The position numbers were made by a program, and so were the translations under genes. A model generated the notes under the pieces. That model saw nothing but the letters and a program-made list of their open reading frames with translations, searched no databases and had not been told where the DNA came from. Positions 54,985-64,000 of a stretch of DNA of 64,000 bases are shown here, piece by piece (within the stretch, counting starts at the first letter, position 1; the number at the start of each line of letters is the position of its first letter). Source of the stretch: Elephas maximus indicus (taxonomy: Eukaryota; Chordata; Mammalia; Proboscidea; Elephantidae); contig NC_064820.1 of NCBI RefSeq assembly GCF_024166365.1, positions 132,576,001-132,640,000 of the forward strand. The letters run 5' to 3'.

Positions 54985-55152
54985 AAAACACAAAAAACCG
55001 AACCCATTGCCATCAAGTCGATTCTGACTCATAGCAACCCTATAGGACAGAGCAGAACTGCTCTATGGGGTTTCCAAGGAGCGCCTGGTAGATTCGAACT
55101 GATGACCTTTTGGTTAGCAGCTGTAGCACTTAACCGCTACGCCACCAGCACT
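54985..55152 (-). mobile_element. AfroSINE, short subtype, minus
   Basis: aaaccgaacccattgccatc, gattctgactcatagcaacc, ctataggacagagcagaact, gggtttccaaggagcgcctg, ttttggttagcagctgtagc, cgctacgccaccagc. Among the less diverged copies. Confidence 0.94.
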
Positions 55153-55188
55153 AGGAAGTCTTTTATTTGTTCATTTATTGCCCATATG

Positions 55189-55206
55189 TATATATATATA
55201 TATATA
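55189..55206. repeat. TA microsatellite
   Basis: tatatatatatatatata run. Confidence 0.85.
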
Positions 55207-55234
55207 GCCCATTTACATATATAAAATATCTACC

Positions 55235-55475
55235 ATTTATTAATTGCTTAAATGTAAAATATATATCAGGGCCTGAGGTAAGATATGATATTATTTAATC
55301 TTCAAAACACCATAAAAGGTAGGAATTAAAACTTTGCCTATTTCACAACAAAGAAAACTGAAGATAGAGAGATCAAATTACTTGATCAAGATCACATGCT
55401 TAACATTTGCAAAGCTAGGGGTCAAGCCCAGGCCTCTCTGATCCCAGGCCTACATATTCTCAACCACTATATTAT
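55235..55475 (-). repeat. MIR SINE, near complete
   Basis: Reverse MIR order: ccatttattaattgcttaaa, gatattatttaatcttcaaa, cataaaaggtaggaattaaa, aagaaaactgaagatagaga, atcaagatcacatgcttaac, ccaggcctctctgatcc and caaccactatattata. Confidence 0.8.
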
Positions 55476-55479
55476 ATTC

Positions 55480-55647
55480 AGGAAACCCTGGTAGTATAGC
55501 GATTAAGAGTTACAGCTGCTAACCAAGAGGCTGGCAGTTTGAATCCAGCAGCCGCTCCTTGGAAACTGTATGGGGCAGTTCTACTCTGTCCTGTAGGGTT
55601 GCTATGAGTTGGAATCGACTTGACGCAATGAGTTTGGTTTCTTGGTT
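55480..55647 (+). mobile_element. AfroSINE with TSD, inserted at a MIR end
   Basis: aggaaaccctggtagtatag, acagctgctaaccaagaggc, tttgaatccagcagccgctc, gtagggttgctatgagttgg, gagtttggtttcttgg. tatattata lies at 55468-55476 and 55648-55656. Confidence 0.93.
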
Positions 55648-55666
55648 TATATTATACTTATAGCAT

Positions 55667-55858
55667 GTTGTTGTGTGCCATAGAGTTGATTCCAACTCGT
55701 ATTGGCCCTATAGAACAGAGTAGAACTTCTCCATAGGCTTTCCTACAGAAGAAGATCACCAGGCCTTTTCTCCCATGGAGATGCTGGTAGGTTTGAACTG
55801 CCAAACTTAAGGTTTGCATCCAAGAGCATGTAACGATTACACCACCAAGGCTCCTTAG
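55667..55858 (-). mobile_element. AfroSINE, long subtype, with 9-bp TSD
   Basis: gttgttgtgtgccatagagt, ttccaactcgtattggccct, acagagtagaacttctccat, agatcaccaggccttttctc, gtttgaactgccaaacttaa, accaccaaggctcc. ttatagcat flanks it at 55658-55666 and 55859-55867. It lies only 10 bp after the plus-strand copy, a tail-to-tail pair made of two events. Confidence 0.94.
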
Positions 55859-55867
55859 TTATAGCAT

Positions 55868-56376
55868 AGAAGGGGGGATTTTCATCTTGGTAGCAATCAG
55901 ATGAATACTCCAGTAAACATGCACCAGTGAAGAACCCCAATTGTTTCTTCAATAACATTATTAAAACATGTTCATTATGCATGTGTGACTTCTCTTTTTG
56001 CTTCAGTTTTCTCATGTGTAAAATGAAACGATGCCTTAAGATTCCTACCCACACTCTAATTCTATGATTATTATCAACAAACCATTTACCTTAAATAGGA
56101 CATAGTTGGAGACCCTAGTGACTTAAAAGGGCAAACTAAGAGAATATACTTTAAAAAGGGTAATTCTAAGGAAACACAGGTAGCATGCTTAATTTCAAGC
56201 AGCTCTTTTCATTCTCATCTTCCCCTTTCATCCTGAATTATTCTTTGCCCTTTTATGTACCAACCCTACCTTTTTTTCATCTTGTAGTAATAAAAACAAT
56301 GCATTCCATTTGATTTTCATCCTTTCTTTCTCCACCCATCATTTCTCCATCTTTTAATGCCAAGTCTTCTTTTTTA
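55868..56376. other. no gene or repeat recognised
   Basis: Unique-looking sequence. The frame at 55743-56054 (antisense) is a read-through of SINE sequence. Confidence 0.5.
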
Positions 56377-56377
56377 T

Positions 56378-56432
56378 GGTTGTTGTTAGGTGCCGTTGAG
56401 TTGGTTCCAACTCATAGCGACCCTATAGCCGT
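56378..56432 (-). mobile_element. AfroSINE/BovB tail fragment
   Basis: tggttgttgttaggtgccgt, tgagttggttccaactcata, gcgaccctatag is the shared 3' tail only. Which parent it came from cannot be told. Confidence 0.8.
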
Positions 56433-56599
56433 CATTAGATAAACATAAACACCTCAGGAGATTCTCCACCTGTCCTCAGGGGGCCATGCAACCCTCACCT
56501 ATTCAGTAAGAATCTCAGAGACAGCATGTTGAGAGGCTTGACCATTTAGAAAGTGCTTTGCTTGTTGAGCTTTATTTTCTGGAGGTTTTTATTTATTTA
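56433..56599. other. no feature recognised
   Basis: Short unique stretch between a SINE tail and an old L1 fragment. Confidence 0.4.
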
Positions 56600-57350
56600 T
56601 TTTTTAAATTAAATAGCGTATTGCTAGGGAACTTCAAATTAAAATAGTGAGACAACATCTCACAGCCACCAGACTGAAATGTTTTTAAGTACTGGTGAGG
56701 GTGTGGGTCCACAGAGATTTTCATAAATTGCTTGGAGAGGAATATAAACCGATCCAATCACTGTAGAGAAAAATTTATCAAACTATCAGAAAGTTAAAAA
56801 TATGCATGCCCTAGGACCCAGCAATTTCACTACTAAACATGTGCACCCAGATACATTCTAAAAATATTCATTCTAGCATCACTAGTAATAGGGAAAAACT
56901 GGAAATAACTTAAATGTTTGTCAGCAGGAGAGCAGATACATGAATTGTGATAGACTCAGACAGTGAAATGCTATTATCAATCTAAATGAATGAAGCAAAG
57001 CTACATGTAACAACATGAATAAATCTAAAAATGTAATAATGAGAGGAATAAAAGTAAGTTGCAAAATGCTACATACTGTTTGAAGCCATGTGAAACAGCA
57101 GAGTATTTTATTTATGGATATAGAATTCAAAAACTTATAAAATATGCTTGAGAATAATAAACAAGATGAGGAAGACTGCTACTTCTGGGGAAGAAGTGTT
57201 TGGGTTCATGAGCAGAGTTTCAATTTTGTCCATTGTGCCTAGTTCTTAAGTTGGTAATGTATGTATGGTTATTTGTTATAGTAGTCTTGTACTTATTTGT
57301 GTACCATAAATAACAGATATAGCTCATAATAAAAATAGAAATATTTTTCA
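56600..57350 (+). mobile_element. old L1M 3' fragment
   Basis: Forward L1 ORF2-end order: agggaacttcaaattaaaat, gagacaacatctcacagcca, ggacccagcaatttcactac, attctagcatcactagtaat, aacttaaatgtttgtcagca, then a 3'UTR with gaagactgctacttctgggg. Heavily mutated, without frame. Confidence 0.75.
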
Positions 57351-57756
57351 TTTCTAGATATAAAATTACAATGATATCATATGATATTCAATATGATTTT
57401 TTTTAATTGCACATATTTTCCTCCCTGGATTCTGATATGTTTCCTATATTGATACAAACTAGTGAGAACCATTGCTCTAACCAATCCACACTCACTACTA
57501 ACTTAATCATTCAACAAGCAATCACATGCTACATTATGGTGTTAAAATACATTGATCATTTCCACTATCCCTCTAAGAGAGCCCAACCCTACTGGGAAAT
57601 GGTGAAGACTGGAAAAACAAACTAATCAGCTGATTACTAGATTCTTCCAAACCTCTACCAACTTACCCTGAGCTAAGGGCTGCAGCTGAAGGGGAGCAAC
57701 ATGGCTTTACTCAAAATCAAAGATAGAGCTTTGGTCAGCAGTCCCCAGAACTCTCA
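57351..57756. other. no gene or repeat recognised
   Basis: Unique-looking sequence; a 72-codon frame (57407-57625) has no family features. Confidence 0.5.
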
Positions 57757-57928
57757 AGTAGACCAGTTGCCATCGAGTCAGTTCTGACTCATGGTGACCC
57801 CATGTACAATGGCTGCTTTTTCAGCCGTCCCCAGGCCTTTCTGCCAAGGCATCTCTGGGTTGACTCGGACTTCTAACTTTTCAGTCAAGAGCTGAGCTCA
57901 TTAACCATTTGTACCACGCAGGGACTCC
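57757..57928 (-). mobile_element. AfroSINE, long subtype, minus
   Basis: agaccagttgccatcgagtc, ttctgactcatggtgacccc, caggcctttctgccaaggca, tctctgggttgactcggac and ttaaccatttgtaccacgca with gggactccc. Confidence 0.9.
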
Positions 57929-58870
57929 CACCAGTGCCATGTTCCAACTAAAATAAATCAAACAGTGCAGGGCTCTTTACATCAGAAGGAATAATCACGT
58001 TACTCGTTGACTGATCACAAGTCTCACTACTTATACATTAATCAGGATGACAATAAATGGATCAGGGTTTCCAGCAGCCAGGCTCTCCCAAAAGACTCTT
58101 GGCCAATGTCTTTAGTCACCTCCATGCCCTCCCTTCGTTGTGCCATGGGCGAGGGAACAAAGGGGGACTTGGGCCTGGGGTTTTTATTGTATAAACTAGA
58201 GGGGCATGTATGCTGGATTGCATGGAAAGGCGAGAGGGAGTAGGAGGAAGGGGTCTTTGTTCAAGCACGCCTGGCCTGGCCACCCTGTTACCAGAGGGGG
58301 GTGTATTTTGTTTAGGTGCACACAGCATAACCAAAAAGAACATTTCTTCTCCTCTAGATACAAGATTAATTTTGTAAGCCTGCATTTTCTGATTAATAAT
58401 ACAGTGGGTAAAAAGTTTACCAGGAGAACCTGCCTTGCCTGGAGTGTATCCTTGGTACAATTACTGTGAGCTCAGAAGAGGAAGGAAGCCTCCTCACACA
58501 AAAAGAAGGAACTGGGAAAGAGAGAAAAACCAAATTCCCAGTCTCCTTATCAGAGAATGTTCTGGGCCCCAGGCCTCAGTTTAGGTAGCCCAGATGGGAA
58601 TTACAGAGGCAGACCATCCTTCCAACAAGAGGCTTGAGATAACTTTGAATATATCAATCAGATTTTTTCCCTTCCTGACATCATTCTTTGTGTTCAAACT
58701 GTTTTCCAAGCTGCCACCCAAGGTGAAGCTAGGGATGCAAAGTGTGGCCCAGTCTTTGTCTACTCTCTATTTCATTTATATGTGAGTTTTCTCTGTAAAA
58801 GGCCATTCTAATAAGGTTTACTTTCCACTGCCAAGATAATAATCTTTTTACGCATGTTTTAGCTTCCACT
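57929..58870. other. no gene or repeat recognised
   Basis: Comparatively GC-rich stretch. An antisense 114-codon frame at 58116-58460 overlaps plus frames at 58007-58243 and 58206-58469. None shows a recognisable family, so none is called. Confidence 0.45.
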
Positions 58871-58878
58871 GAGATCTT

Positions 58879-58903
58879 TCGGAATCGACTCGACGGCAGC
58901 GGG
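58879..58903 (+). mobile_element. 25-bp AfroSINE/BovB tail insertion with TSD
   Basis: tcggaatcgactcgacggca plus a few G-rich bases equals the undamaged consensus 3' tail shared by AfroSINE and BovB. gagatctt (58871-58878) and gagacctt (58904-58911) flank it. No other part of an element is present. Confidence 0.8.
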
Positions 58904-58911
58904 GAGACCTT

Positions 58912-59894
58912 GAATTCCATTTCCTCAGAGCACTATAACATCTTTGGTGCCCTAACTCATGTGGTTAAGCAATGTCCATCATCTCACATTTCTGCAGATA
59001 CTCTCTGCTCAAGAGCTCATTGATTTTTTTCTCTTAAACTTAATAACTTAACTCCACTACCCAACTACTCTTAACAAATAATATGTTTTCCTCTTCCACT
59101 CACCTCAACTACACATTTCATTACAATATCCTCAATTTTTATCTTCAAATGAACTGTCTATTACCTTAGCCCATTTTACCTTTTATACTCAGGTACTACC
59201 TGGTGTAACTGTTCTTGGGCAAGAGCTCCAATTTATTAACTATACCAATGCCTTTTCACTATTGATAGGTCTCCTTTTTTACCTTCCCCTCCTTGGATGG
59301 GATTCCAGGGCCCATCATTGTAATCCTTCTTTTGTAAATATCCTTGACTTCCTTGCCCCTCTTCCTCTACTGAACTCACTTGGCAAGCTTCGATTCTGAT
59401 TAAACCCAGATATCTGCTTTTCCTATGGCTTAGCCCAAGCAACTAAATGTGGTTGGAGAAATATTACACAGTTGGCTGACTAAAGTCAGTTTACATACAA
59501 CACCCCTCAAACAGAACTCAATATTAACCAGTGGTCCTACTATAATTTCCTATTAAGTTTCCTTTCTCACTCTCCAAGATAACTATTTCATTTTTTTTTC
59601 TACAGTTCTTAAGTATCTCACCCCTTCCAACTCCCCTTCCCATTACTTACCACTGAAAAATCTTACCTTACACTTAATTGAGAAAAGAAAAATCAATAAA
59701 ATTAAAATTACAATTTTTTTTTTTAATATTCTAGCAAACATTATCTACAAACTCCTGTACATCTGTACCCATACGCTTTATCTTCTCTTCCGTTAAAAGA
59801 AAGAAACATCCCTGCTTTAATTAATGGCCAATTTATTCACTTGTGCTCTGTATCACTTTCTATTTCATCTTCTCAAGAACCTTGCTTCTGTGTT
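58912..59894. other. no gene or repeat recognised
   Basis: AT-rich, C/T-biased unique sequence. No supported feature. Confidence 0.5.
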
Positions 59895-60425
59895 GTTTTA
59901 GTTATCTATCATTGCACAACAACAATTATTGTTAAAAACAACAAATATTTATAAACTCACGTGATTTCTGAGGATTAGGAATCCATGAGTACCTCGTCTA
60001 GGTGGTTCTGCATCAAGGTATCTAATGAGTTTGCAATTATCAGCTAAGACTAAGGTCATCTCAAGGCTTGACTGGGACTAGAGGAGTCACTTGTAAACTC
60101 ATTCACATTGTCGTTGGTGAGTTCCTCACTGGCTATTCATTGGAGGCTTCAGTTCCCCAGGACTTGACCTTCACCCAATGGCTGCTCATAATAGGACAAC
60201 TTGTTTTCCCCCTGAACAAGTGATGAGAAAGAAGAGAGAGATCAAGTGGAAATTGTAGTCTATTATAACTGAATTTTAGAAGCAATCATCCCATCATTTC
60301 TGCTGTGTGGTCTAGGTCACATATACCAATCCTGATACATTTGGGAGAGTATTACTCAAGGGTGTAAATATCAAGAGGTGGGATCATTGCGGTGGGGGTG
60401 GGGCACCTGGGAGGATGGCTACCAC
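59895..60425 (-). mobile_element. MLT1-like MaLR LTR, minus
   Basis: ttttagttatctatcattgc, ttaaaaacaacaaatattta, gatttctgaggattaggaat, atctcaaggcttgactggga, gaggcttcagttccccagg, tactcaagggtgtaaatatc, aagaggtgggatcattgcgg. The order is that of a reverse MLT1-type LTR; no coding remnant. Confidence 0.65.
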
Positions 60426-61584
60426 ATACAGTTACCCCTGAACATCCTGAATTGTAAATATCTTCCTCCCTATTGGAGCATTTCCATCAGCACACAATAT
60501 TGCTTCAATAAAAAAAGAAAATCCCCATGGCCACACATCCCCCTCCATCTGCTGCCTGATCTATTTGCCAAATTTGTCTGCCAAACTCCTCTCAGAACTT
60601 GTTGATATCCACCATCATCATGCCATAGCACTTCTCATTCATTTTCCAGATCAACCCTCTGTTTTCTGCTCATACCAGTCCTCTGAAATAATTCTTGTCA
60701 TAGTCAGCAATGATTCCGTGCTGCCAGCTCTCATGGAACCTAATCTACCTTACCTTACTGTAGTTGTTAGCAACATTTTTGTTGTTGTTGTTATTATCAT
60801 TCCTCTCCTGGCTTTCACGAAGAGGTGAACTTAGGTTTTGTGGGATTTGAAGCCTGTGCAATTTGGGGTATCCTATTTAAGAAAAAGAACATAAAATTAT
60901 AAATACAATATTAGATATAAAAGTGAATGTTTATTAGAATGAAAAATAAATCATAAAAGTTTGAAATATTAACTAAAAAATACTACAAAAAACAATCACA
61001 ATAACAAACGGGAAATAACACAACTCCTCTAAAATGTTTTTTCTTACAGTTTTAGCTTCATATTTTTTTATTCCTCTTCATGTAATAGCAATTGCAAAAT
61101 ATTTTGTAGGACAAGAATCAAAAGATAGTTTGGCTTCCCTTCTGAAATGATTGATCAAAAATTATTTTTTATCATTTTTAGTTTAGAAAATTGTTTTTTA
61201 GTTTCACAGCTCATCAGTGATGGTTAAAATTGTCAAATTTGGCAATTTTTCTGTCAGGTTTATTTCAAATATGAGATACAATTTTGACGAATTTTCCACA
61301 GACCAGCTCTGGCACCATGCATTTCAACCTTATTTCTCCTCCACTCCAGGTGACAGTATCCCGACAAGCCCTCTGGCTCTTCCCCCTGTAGTCTCACTGC
61401 AGTGAGTTAGGATAGTGGACATTCGGGCCATTTCTGGAGGCCATTCCTATGCTGAGATGGGCAGAAATAATTCAATATACATAAAAGGGACTGTGAACTG
61501 CATAAATTTACCCCACCAAATCCAAAATAAATGAATACATAAATGTACTATATTCTAACATACAAATGTATGTAATGCCTGTGT
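60426..61584. other. no gene recognised; possible DNA-transposon trace
   Basis: The AT-rich part from about 60820 (tgggatttgaagcctgtgca, atttaagaaaaagaacataa) faintly recalls old hAT-type repeats, but I cannot support a family. Frames at 60378-60605 and 60565-60828 are not family-like. Confidence 0.35.
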
Positions 61585-62055
61585 ATTCATTTTTTTTTTA
61601 TTGCTGCATAACAAATGACCAAAACATAGTGGCTTAAAACAATTCGCAGTTATTATCTCAAAGTTTCTGTGGCTCAGAAGCATAGGCGAAGTTTAACTTG
61701 GGCCTCTGCTTAGAGTCTCACAAGGCTGCAATCAAAGTATCAGCCAGGACTGGGTTCTCTTCAGAGGCTCAAACGCGAACACATCCACTTCCAAGGCTCC
61801 TCAGGTTGTTGGCAGAATTCATTTCCTTGCAGCTGTAGGATTCACGGCAGCCAGCTTCTTCAAAGCCAGCAACAGAGACTCTAACAAGACAGGTGCTACG
61901 CTCTTCGGTAATCACATCCGTGTAATCACATATATTCCATCGCCTTTGCTGCATTCCATTGGTTAGAAGCCAATCACAGGTGCTGCTCATACTCAAGGGG
62001 AAGGAATTAGGTGACGATCACGGGTGATACCTTAAAGACAGCTCACCATAGTCTG
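61585..62055 (-). mobile_element. MLT1-like MaLR LTR, minus
   Basis: ttattgctgcataacaaatg, catagtggcttaaaacaatt, ttatctcaaagtttctgtgg, gtatcagccaggactgggtt, cacatccacttccaaggctc, attccattggttagaagcca, atactcaaggggaaggaatt and ccata. Better preserved than the copy at 59895. Confidence 0.7.
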
Positions 62056-62089
62056 CTCTAAAGAGTAGATATAGAAAAAATATAAAATA

Positions 62090-62290
62090 ATTGCCATATA
62101 GAAAGCATTATTTTGATGAGCTTAAAATAGCTTACATATATCATTGCATATACTTTCTCAATGGCTTTATGAGGTAATCTGTGTCAGCTTTCCATGTAGG
62201 CAGATGAGAATTTTAACTTTTTCCAATCCCAAAATCTATTATCTGAGCTAGAGCTGGGACTTCTCAAGTTTCAGCATCGAATGGATTCTT
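62090..62290 (-). repeat. MIR-like SINE, diverged
   Basis: cttacatatatcattgcata, tactttctcaatggctttat, gaggtaatctgtgtcagctt, aggcagatgagaattttaac and gagctagagctgggacttct follow the reverse MIR order loosely. Confidence 0.5.
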
Positions 62291-64000
62291 CTGTGATGGT
62301 AGCTTTCCTTTAGAGATACTTTAAAATAGAAATTTTCATTTTTTGAGATAGCTTTAAAGTACTAGAACCTTTGAAAATGCATCTTTTAAGCATAAACTGA
62401 ATACTGAGAATTAAGTAAGGCACTAAATATGATCTGTGTACAATTAAAATCTATTTTCATCTTGATGATCATGATATCACCAAGTCTTCAGATCTATAAA
62501 TCCAAAAATTTTGTGGACTTTGGTTCGTTTATCTTTTGCAGGTACTAGAGGCTATCCTCATACTTACTACTTTATCTCTTTTTTTCTGAAGACATAGATG
62601 TCTATTCTATCTTTAATTTATTCTTTAAAAAGGAGCAAAAATACTTCCCGATGACCTTAAGAGTAAGTTTACGTTGGGACTAGCAGTTAAGTTACAACTT
62701 GCTTCATTTTAATGGTCCTGTGTGTTTTTCCCTTGCTATCATTCTTCATTAGGTACCATAATGAAAGCATTCCTTGCTATTGTAGGCTTTATCCTAAGTA
62801 CGGATATGCCCTTGGATTAAAAGGTCGTGTCCTTAAAGCAGAGAAAATACAGATGTTTCCACTTGCCCATTTACGTTACTCCACACAACAATGATATTAG
62901 CCTTTTAGCAATATACGCCACATTAGCAATCTGAGTGTTTTTTGAATCAAAGCTGAAATTTGTAGTGCCTCTAATGTGTAATGAAGTTGCACATTTTTAC
63001 CATGCATTCGCTCAAGCATATGGGTTTTATAATTGAACTCAAGAAATTGTGTTTTGGATTCACGTCTGCTCTAATAAAAATGAACACATACCAATGCTTC
63101 TGTCCCCATTTGGAGACAAAATTTGCTAGAGCTTGGTCATCTGTTATAGAGTGTAGATATGCTTTCACTTCTCTGTTGAAAGAATAAAGGCATGATAACT
63201 TAATTATGTAAGATAATATTACTAAATAACAGTTTATACTATATTCACATATGGCCATTTTAAAACATCACATGACGATATGATCTCTCGGTGCCCAGAA
63301 CAAATATCTTTGGAATGAATATGCTTAACAGTTTTTTAGAGGCAATGTAGAATTTAGAAGCATTGGTTTAGTTCTAGTGTTTTTGCTCTTAATCAACCAA
63401 GCATTCAAATAAATGTTCACATTTATATGAATGTTTAGATTGTGGATTTTAGGAATGCTAAATTATACTCAGGAGCAAGTGGAAATTTTGCTCAAAATAT
63501 TACTTTTAAAGTGTTCTCTTTTATTGCAATCGAGTATATTGAATCACATCTACCACAAGAGTTGAAGTAATCAGAAAATTCACTAAATCATTTTAGACAG
63601 CCTTTAAAGATTAAAATTGAAGTTAGGCCTTTAAGTTCAGCTTAATGGTTGTCATCTGTGTACAGTGTAATTTCAAGGACCTTGATGATGTAAGTTAAAG
63701 GGATTTTGGGGATTTTTTTTGCATTTGCTCTTCTGCTCTTTTGTAGAGATGTTTATGCATATTTTTCTCACATGTACTCAAAACATTAATTGGAACAGCT
63801 CTTATAACAGTATTCTAATCAATAAAAAGAAATTCACACTGAAATGATCAAGACCATCAAATGAACATTTCCATTTAAAAAAATTATTTCCTAAAATGTT
63901 GCTTTTAGAATAATATGAAGATTCATTAGGAAATAGAGTACAAATTGGTTGTTTCAAGATGAAAATTTAAGCAGCACAAAAATATATTGAGCATTTAGTG
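62291..64000. other. 1.7-kb repeat-poor unique block to the window end
   Basis: No repeat family recognised. Paired frames at 62971-63258 (minus) and 62981-63187 (plus) overlap in opposite senses and lack family features. Could be the edge of another conserved non-coding block. Confidence 0.4.

Noticed and set aside
58007-58469. Overlapping plus and minus frames of 78-114 codons
   Set aside because: Comparatively GC-rich stretch with frames in both senses and no domain or exon signals.
1-64000. A new gene system, immune locus or viral integration
   Set aside because: No host gene cluster and no intact or partial viral gene was seen. The only retroviral-type sequences are LTRs without internal regions.

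Overview
This window is mammalian intergenic or intronic DNA. The repeats identify it as afrotherian, most likely a paenungulate such as an elephant. The evidence is about 30 copies of the tRNA-derived AfroSINE (box-B-like ggttcgaaccc in the head, a conserved RTE-like tail reading cgactcgacggca), several RTE/BovB-type LINE copies, and an L1 with a lineage-specific 5'UTR and 3'UTR. The species assignment is inferred from repeat families only. I found no host protein-coding exon, tRNA, rRNA or CRISPR array. The long open frames are decayed retrotransposon ORFs or chance frames.

Layout. 1-4.8 kb: old MIR, MER5A-like and L1M remnants, a hairpin-forming hAT-like miniature element (2769-2979) and one AfroSINE with clear target-site duplications (TSDs). 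4.8-12.9 kb: a structurally complete 8.1-kb L1 with a 12-bp TSD, a GC-rich 5'UTR built from ~215-bp monomers, broken ORF1 and ORF2, and a G-rich 3'UTR. 14-18 kb: MaLR-like LTRs and nested SINE/BovB pieces. 18.1-23.1 kb: mostly unique sequence. 23.1-28.4 kb: AfroSINE-rich, with nested insertions and a solo LTR. 28.9-35.2 kb: a 6.3-kb block with no recognisable repeat and a perfect RFX/X-box-like palindrome. 35.5-40.8 kb: an old L1 3' fragment, then a near full-length 3.2-kb BovB with a TSD. 41-44.6 kb: AfroSINE cluster with a SINE-in-SINE. 44.6-47.4 kb: second repeat-poor block. 47.4-58.9 kb: dense SINE, LTR and BovB fragments, including an apparent internally deleted BovB derivative and two insertions of only ~25 bp. 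59-64 kb: two MaLR-like LTRs and otherwise unique sequence.

The parts relate as a retrotransposition system rather than a gene set. BovB encoded the endonuclease/reverse transcriptase that presumably mobilised AfroSINEs, because the SINE tail matches the BovB 3' end in this same window. L1 is a separate poly-A-primed lineage. No copy here looks able to move: L1 and BovB ORFs carry stops, frameshifts and changes at endonuclease motif residues. No undescribed biological system was found. The best functional candidates are the repeat-poor blocks, which may be conserved regulatory DNA.
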